Shown one piece after another: positions 60,301 to 64,000 of a stretch of 64,000 nucleotides of DNA; the first letter of the stretch is position 1; every line of letters starts with the position of its first letter. The DNA comes from Sphingobium sp. Z007 (GTDB lineage: Bacteria; Pseudomonadota; Alphaproteobacteria; Sphingomonadales; Sphingomonadaceae). The stretch is taken from NCBI RefSeq assembly GCF_900013425.1, contig NZ_FBXK01000005.1, positions 2,418,001-2,482,000 of the forward strand, given 5' to 3'. Below the pieces are notes generated by a model. The model was not told where the DNA came from. It ran no database searches and saw only the letters and a program-made list of their open reading frames with translations. The translations under genes were made by a program, and so were the position numbers.

Positions 60301-62361
60301 CTGCATGCCCGCGACGAACTGCAGGGCAATGGCCTGACCGGCCCCTATCGCCTGTCGGGTCGCGACATCGTCCCCAACAGCGACAAGCTGAGCATCGAAG
60401 TCCGCGACCGGCTGCGCCCCGACCGCATCCTGTCCTCGACCCCTCTCACCCGCCACATCGACTATGACATCGACGCGACCATCGGCACCATCCGCTTCCG
60501 CGAGCCGGTGCTGGGCCGCGACGCCGCCAACAATCCGGTCTTCATCGTCATCGACTATGAAACCTATGGCAAAGGCAAGAAGCTGACCGCGGGCGGCCGC
60601 GCCGCGATGAAGTTCGCCAAAGGCAAGGCCGAAGTCGGCGTGTCGGCGATCAAGGACAACAGCCGGGGCGACGGCTTGCTGCTGGGCGCGGATGTCCGGG
60701 CGCAGATCAGCGACACGACGCAGCTCCGCGCCGAAATGGCGGCCGGCGGCCGCGAAGGCCTCTCCGACGGCCGTGCCTGGCTCGCCGAAGTCGAACATCA
60801 CAGCAAAAAGGCGGACGTGCTGGCCTATGCGCGGCAGCAGGACGACGCCTTCGGCCTCGGCCAGCAAAATCTGGTGGAAGCCGGCACGCGCCGCATCGGC
60901 TTCGACAGCCGGGTGCAACTCGCCGACAAATGGGCCGTCACCGCCTCCTCCTGGTATCAGGACCAGCTTGTCGGCGCGGGTAGCCGCTTCGCGGGCGAAT
61001 CCCGGGTCGAATATCGTCGCGACCACGGCACGCTCTTCGCCGGCGCACAGTTCGCGCTCGATCGCGGCATCGATGGCAAGGATCGCGATTCCCGCCTGCT
61101 GACGCTGGGCGGCACCCAGATATTGATGGGCGGCAAGCTCACCGTGACCGGCCAGACCCAGTTCGCGCCGGGCGGCGACCGCGACAGCGTCGACTTCCCC
61201 GCCCGTCACCAGCTGATCGCCGCCTGGCGGGTCAAGCCTGGCATCCGCCTGATCGGCGGCTATGAGGTCGCGCAGGGCCAGGATTTCACCACCCATACCG
61301 CCCAGATCGGCTTCGACGTTCAACCCTGGACCGGGGCGAAGGTCACGACCGCGATCAACAACCAGACCTCGGGCGAAAATGGCGCGCGCGTCTATGCCAA
61401 TTACGGCCTGGTCCAGTCGCTGCCGATCAGCGAACGCTGGACCATCGATGCGACCTTCGACGCCAGCACTACGGTCAGCGGAACCATCCCGGCCGGCGGC
61501 GTCGTGCAGCCGTTCCAGACCAGCGGATCAGGCAGCGTCGGCGGCGGTGCGCTGGGCAGCCTCTATGGCAATGACGGCGATTATGCCGCGGTGACGCTAG
61601 GCGCCAATTACCGCGCCGATCTCTGGTCCTGGAACGGCCGGGTTGAATATCGCAAGTCCGACCAGAATAAGCGCTTCAACCTCACCAGCAACGTCGTGCG
61701 TGCGCTGGGCGAGGGCACGACGCTGGCCGGCACCGTCCGCTATTCCACGCTGGGGCAGGTCAGCGGCGCGCAGGCGAAGAGCCTGGCCACCTCGATCGCA
61801 CTTGCCTGGCGACCGCTCGACAGCCGCTGGTCACTGCTGGAGCGCTTGGAACTCCGCAAGGAAAGCGCCGATGCGGGCGTGGGCGGCGGCAATGTGCTGG
61901 GCGTACCCGCGGGCAGCGGCGTGGGCCAGCGCACAACGCGCCTCGTCAACAACCTCGCCATCAACTATCGCACCGGTGAGGAAGGCGCGCGGCATAATGT
62001 CGAGGCGACCGTCTATTATGGCGCCAAATGGGTCAATGGCAGCTACGGCGCAGACGATTATACCGGCTATATCGACGTTACCGGCGTCGACCTGCGGATG
62101 GACCTGGGCAAGCGTTTCGACATCGGCGTGCAGGCATCGGTGCAGCACGCGTGGAGCCGCGGCGCGGTGGCGTTCAGTGGCGGGCCGTCGGCAGGCGTCT
62201 CCCCTGCGGCCAATGTCTGGATCAGCGCGGGCTATAACATCGCCGGTTATCGCGACCGCGATTTCGAGGATGATCGCTATACCCGTCGCGGTCCCTATGT
62301 GACGATGCGGATGAAGTTCGATCGCAACGCTATCGCCGACTTGCTCGGGAAGGGCCGCTGA
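57397..62361 (+). CDS. Giant (1654 aa) DUF11 / SdrD-B-like protein with barrel-like C-terminus
   Basis: A secreted protein in three parts. After a signal peptide (near TPVATQ) come Ig-like domains, including a DUF11 domain at about 344-465 (TRLLLTKTASVREASPGDFI, LTDILPPGLRYERGSARG). A carboxypeptidase-regulatory/SdrD-B-like domain follows at about 470-575 (GVAGIRLLMEDGSFVVTDKD, GLYHFEAVRNGRHIVQ). From about 825 to the end the sequence is rich in alternating strands (RKLYLRLERKDFSALFGDFE, NPVFIVIDYETYGKGKKL) like an outer-membrane barrel. It may anchor or display the neighbouring small proteins. No catalytic motif is seen. Its stop overlaps the next start by one base. Confidence 0.85.
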   Translation: MAKIRALASLIAALTGVAAATPVATQGQTRVTNTATLHWQAPTGPVSVDSNTVVFDVEARGKRPTRLSFRLLPIGYSLQGMSCQTAPSLLFTPAPVDAADLARAPLAESIDTHVPLILVLDNPGGNHDPLVRETAWINVHTQYQTSTIALMETGPDTGVFAGGVPKGNDGAASPCDPTLDRGAQLTLSFTEDAYSYGSTSSILIDPTGYVFDSETGALVDGATVTLLGEDGQPATVFGDDGVSAYPSTVVSGASATDASGRLYDFPQGNYRFPLTAPGRYHLQVTPPAHYIAPSTRTRADLAALRDPMGQAFMLNEASFGGVFALTDPEPFIADIPLDRIGETRLLLTKTASVREASPGDFIQYLVRVDNRSDSDASGIHLTDILPPGLRYERGSARGAEEPVVATDGRTLDFTIATLPAGKTIEVRYIVSVAPGAPRGEALNRVLASGSAGATSNEAAASVRIGALLFTDGFTVVGRVTEGDCNAPAKGRKGVAGIRLLMEDGSFVVTDKDGLYHFEAVRNGRHIVQLDSASLPASHAPLLCDADTRNGGSATSRFVESAGGLLQRVDFQLRLTGIAAAATADALPAAPDAAQAAGDRDWIAGQEAGVALLFPTQGYNPRSPSTRVVVKHHAGQKVALRLNGALVDALSYDATDTDGDIAVAKWSGIGLNPGDNALEATVMNADGSVAQTLQSSVHYAGAAANATVAPDASKLAADGLTNPVLAFRLTDRSGRPVRDGTTVPVTVDQPYAIAVDTTVPASRRASGTALVIGDDGIAYLALQPTTQAGALRATVTLTDDKQQRAIELRARLTAVARDWTVVGFGSGTIGFDTLRKRSSALPATSRNSLVTDGQLALYAKGRIKGSWLMTIAYDSDRKYDRSRGLLGQIDPDRYYTVYGDATRQGHDAATARKLYLRLERKDFSALFGDFETGMTQTQLTRYSRTLNGMKADYADDRLSFSAFAANSDDLHARDELQGNGLTGPYRLSGRDIVPNSDKLSIEVRDRLRPDRILSSTPLTRHIDYDIDATIGTIRFREPVLGRDAANNPVFIVIDYETYGKGKKLTAGGRAAMKFAKGKAEVGVSAIKDNSRGDGLLLGADVRAQISDTTQLRAEMAAGGREGLSDGRAWLAEVEHHSKKADVLAYARQQDDAFGLGQQNLVEAGTRRIGFDSRVQLADKWAVTASSWYQDQLVGAGSRFAGESRVEYRRDHGTLFAGAQFALDRGIDGKDRDSRLLTLGGTQILMGGKLTVTGQTQFAPGGDRDSVDFPARHQLIAAWRVKPGIRLIGGYEVAQGQDFTTHTAQIGFDVQPWTGAKVTTAINNQTSGENGARVYANYGLVQSLPISERWTIDATFDASTTVSGTIPAGGVVQPFQTSGSGSVGGGALGSLYGNDGDYAAVTLGANYRADLWSWNGRVEYRKSDQNKRFNLTSNVVRALGEGTTLAGTVRYSTLGQVSGAQAKSLATSIALAWRPLDSRWSLLERLELRKESADAGVGGGNVLGVPAGSGVGQRTTRLVNNLAINYRTGEEGARHNVEATVYYGAKWVNGSYGADDYTGYIDVTGVDLRMDLGKRFDIGVQASVQHAWSRGAVAFSGGPSAGVSPAANVWISAGYNIAGYRDRDFEDDRYTRRGPYVTMRMKFDRNAIADLLGKGR

Positions 62362-62876
62362 TGCGCCGGTTCGCCTTCCTGCTGCTCGCCGGGCTGTCCA
62401 CGCCTGCTCTGGCCGATCCGATCTCGGCAACCAAGTCGGTGAGCATCATATCCGATCCTATGGGTAACCTCATCCCACGCGCCATTCCCGGCGCTGTGGT
62501 CGATTACAGCGCGACCCTCGCCAATCCGCTCACAAACCTGGGCAAAGCGGTGCGCGGCATCGCGTTCGAGGATCAACTGCCCGCCAATGTCATCCTGCGC
62601 GTCAGCGATCTCGGCGCAACCGGCAGCGGCCCGCTGGTCTTCACCAACGGCGCGATCGTGCTGGGTATCGGCGACAGCGGCCTGACTTACAGCTTCGCCG
62701 GCCTTGGTAGCACGACCGACGGCATCGAATTCAGCAATGGGGCAAACTGGACCTACACGCCCGTCCCGGACGCCAATGGCTATGACGCCAATGTCCGCGC
62801 CATCCGCGTTAAGCCCGTCACTACATTCAAGGCCGGTGGATCGTTCACCGTCCGTTTCCGCGTCAAACTGCGTTAA
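62361..62876 (+). CDS. Exported DUF11-like small protein
   Basis: A 171-residue protein with a signal peptide (cleavage near TPALAD) and a DUF11-like domain: LIPRAIPGAVVDYSATLANP, AVRGIAFEDQLPANVILRVS. It overlaps the giant gene by one base, so the two are produced together. Resembles the 156-residue protein at 55703 in size and design, suggesting exchangeable subunits. Confidence 0.8.
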   Translation: MRRFAFLLLAGLSTPALADPISATKSVSIISDPMGNLIPRAIPGAVVDYSATLANPLTNLGKAVRGIAFEDQLPANVILRVSDLGATGSGPLVFTNGAIVLGIGDSGLTYSFAGLGSTTDGIEFSNGANWTYTPVPDANGYDANVRAIRVKPVTTFKAGGSFTVRFRVKLR

Positions 62877-62894
62877 AAAGGGGGAAATCGAGAC

Positions 62895-63560
62895 ATGTCA
62901 CCTGGAATGGAACCAGCGGCGATGCTGCCAATCGCCGCTGTCCCGATTGCCATCGCATCCATCGCTGCGTCATCGACGATCCCGATCGAGCGGCGGCGCG
63001 GCGAACGGGCGGCAACGGTTTTCACGATCGGCAAGATATCCTTCGACGGCCGCAGCCTGCCCTGCATGGTGCGCGACCTGTCGGAAGGGGGGATGCGCAT
63101 CCAATTGCCTGCCCCGCCGCCGCCGGGCGCGCGCGTCCTGATCGAAATGCGCGGCCTCGACCCGCGCCTCGCCCGCGTCCGTTGGGCGGTGGGACATGAA
63201 GCCGGCCTCAGTTTCGACCTGCGCTGCTGCCCGGCGGATATTTTCGCGGCGCGCACCAGCCGGTCGGGCCGGATCGCACGCCAGCCGCGCTTCCCGTTGC
63301 GCCGCGCCGTGCCGCTGCTGATCGACAACAGACCGATCCCCGCCATGATCGAGAATATTTCAGTCGGCGGTGCCCGACTCACCCTGTCCGAACCCCTGGA
63401 GGACGGTCGGCAGGGGGTGCTCGGCCTGACGCTCGGCGACCGCGATGGCGTGGCTGGCACCATCTGCTGGGCGCGCGACGACAGCTGCGGCTTTCGTTTT
63501 GTGCAGCCGATCAGCAGTGTCACACTGGCCGTGACGCTGGATAGCGTCGGCCTAAGCTAA
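62895..63560 (+). CDS. Double PilZ-domain protein
   Basis: A 221-residue protein with two PilZ-like units. The first opens IERRRGERAATVFTIGKISF and has MVRDLSEGGMRIQL (D-S-GG motif). The second opens GRIARQPRFPLRRAVPLLI with MIENISVGGARLTLSEPL. PilZ domains bind c-di-GMP through RxxxR and D/NxSxxG; the second unit has Asn in place of Asp. AAAAAGGGGG precedes the ATG at 62895. It follows the DUF11 cluster by 18 bases and may tie it to c-di-GMP, whose nearby synthase gene is disrupted. Confidence 0.85.
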   Translation: MSPGMEPAAMLPIAAVPIAIASIAASSTIPIERRRGERAATVFTIGKISFDGRSLPCMVRDLSEGGMRIQLPAPPPPGARVLIEMRGLDPRLARVRWAVGHEAGLSFDLRCCPADIFAARTSRSGRIARQPRFPLRRAVPLLIDNRPIPAMIENISVGGARLTLSEPLEDGRQGVLGLTLGDRDGVAGTICWARDDSCGFRFVQPISSVTLAVTLDSVGLS

Positions 63561-64000
63561 GCCAGCCAGCGGTTGATCGCGACCAGCGCGGTCCGGCTGT
63601 CACGCAGCGCCGCCGCCCGATCGCCCGTCCCCTGATCCACCGCCTGCCAGCTGGCGCTTGCGGCGGCAAAGCCCAATGTCCCCGCCAGCCCCGCCATTTT
63701 GTGGGCGTCGGCTTGGTCGGCACGGGCGATCGCCTGCTGCAACGCCACGCGCAGCCCTTGGACCAGCGGCATCAACGCCTCGCGTCCGAACATGGCCTCC
63801 ATGCGCACAAGGCGCTCACCATCAGGCGGCAGCCAGAGCCTGAACTGCGCGACCATTTGCTCGACCGGCTCATCGGGATCGACCCGCAGATCCGCCGGAT
63901 GTGCCCGATCCTCTGCCCCATCGCCCACAATCGCCACGATCGGATCCCGACGCACCGTCGGTAAGGGCGTCCCCGCTTTCAGCACCAGCAGGGACGCTTC
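63557..64000 (-). CDS. HPt-domain protein, C-terminal part
   Basis: The reverse frame is open to the window edge (ASLLVLKAGTPLPTVRRDPI), so the gene starts outside. The C-terminal domain is a histidine phosphotransfer four-helix bundle with DQADAHKMAGLAGTLGFAAA, where His is the phospho-acceptor. Upstream residues look like the end of a receiver or a linker. It is probably a hybrid kinase or regulator. Its stop overlaps the convergent PilZ gene by four bases. Confidence 0.75.
   Translation of the reverse strand, partial: EASLLVLKAGTPLPTVRRDPIVAIVGDGAEDRAHPADLRVDPDEPVEQMVAQFRLWLPPDGERLVRMEAMFGREALMPLVQGLRVALQQAIARADQADAHKMAGLAGTLGFAAASASWQAVDQGTGDRAAALRDSRTALVAINRWLA

Noticed and set aside
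59110..61323. 737-codon open frame on the minus strand inside the giant DUF11 gene
   Set aside because: Same cause: third-position GC leaves the antisense frame open. No motif or ribosome site.
1..64000. CRISPR arrays, tRNA or rRNA genes, phage att sites
   Set aside because: No regularly spaced repeats, no tRNA-like T-loop/acceptor pairs and no rRNA signature were seen by eye; a tRNAscan/Infernal run would be decisive.

Overview
The window reads as a chromosomal stretch of a GC-rich alphaproteobacterium, most likely a sphingomonad (Sphingobium/Sphingomonas type). The support is the style of the proteins: TonB-dependent receptors beside secreted hydrolases, paired DUF6481 proteins, cold-shock cluster microproteins, an HWE-type kinase, and start/stop-overlapping operons. 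No tRNA, rRNA, CRISPR array or replication origin was seen. All family assignments come from reading motifs, not from searches.

Region by region. 1-7 kb: the 3' end of mfd, an SDR, a reverse pair (inositol-monophosphatase-like enzyme and diacylglycerol-kinase-like lipid kinase), two small stress-type proteins, a DUF3072 gene broken by a TGG-to-TGA stop, and an SRPBCC / zinc alcohol dehydrogenase / SDR operon. 7-8.4 kb: a truncated unknown gene next to a dead IS6-family transposase. 8.6-12.4 kb: phosphate (Pit) and CorA/ZntB-type transporters and PPK2. 13-20 kb: a four-gene export operon (TonB receptor, YdcF-like protein, GH92 mannosidase, PI-specific phospholipase C) behind a repeat-rich leader; the gene set suggests attack on mannosylated inositol lipids or GPI-type glycans. 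20-22.5 kb: a scar of fragments (IS3 remnant, secreted protein, TonB receptor, MFS transporter). 22.9-32.6 kb: an HWE kinase, a metallophosphoesterase with no canonical start for its membrane domain, an FdhF/YdeP-type molybdoenzyme, an AarF/UbiB kinase, DUF427 and DUF393 genes, a decayed LysR gene and a flavin-binding/SnoaL pair.

33.2-39.6 kb: seven reverse-strand genes with start/stop overlaps at every junction (GT4, GT2, GT28-like, acyl-CoA dehydrogenase-like, PIG-L deacetylase, NodS-like methyltransferase, GT2). This is a compact biosynthetic operon for an unidentified modified glycoconjugate. 39.6-43 kb: a strong hairpin, fused dehydrogenase remnants, a 47-aa small gene, then a cold-shock cluster (CspA, DUF6481, two microproteins, a spermidine-synthase-like methyltransferase). 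43-49 kb: a TctDE-like two-component system divergent from a solute-binding protein, an OprP-like porin and a CitMHS citrate carrier, closed by a strong terminator.

49-55.4 kb: TerC, then a divergent module of exported truncated haemoglobin, DUF3034 protein, cupredoxin-like protein and a membrane GGDEF-EAL sensor. The sensor is split by a 1059-bp IS5-family element that carries its own small membrane ORF. 55.7-63.6 kb: four exported DUF11-type surface proteins, including a 1654-aa protein with a barrel-like C-terminus, followed by a double PilZ protein; the window ends in an HPt-domain protein. The best candidates for undescribed biology are the 33-39.6 kb glycoconjugate operon, the 13-20 kb GH92/PI-PLC export operon and the DUF11/PilZ surface cluster.
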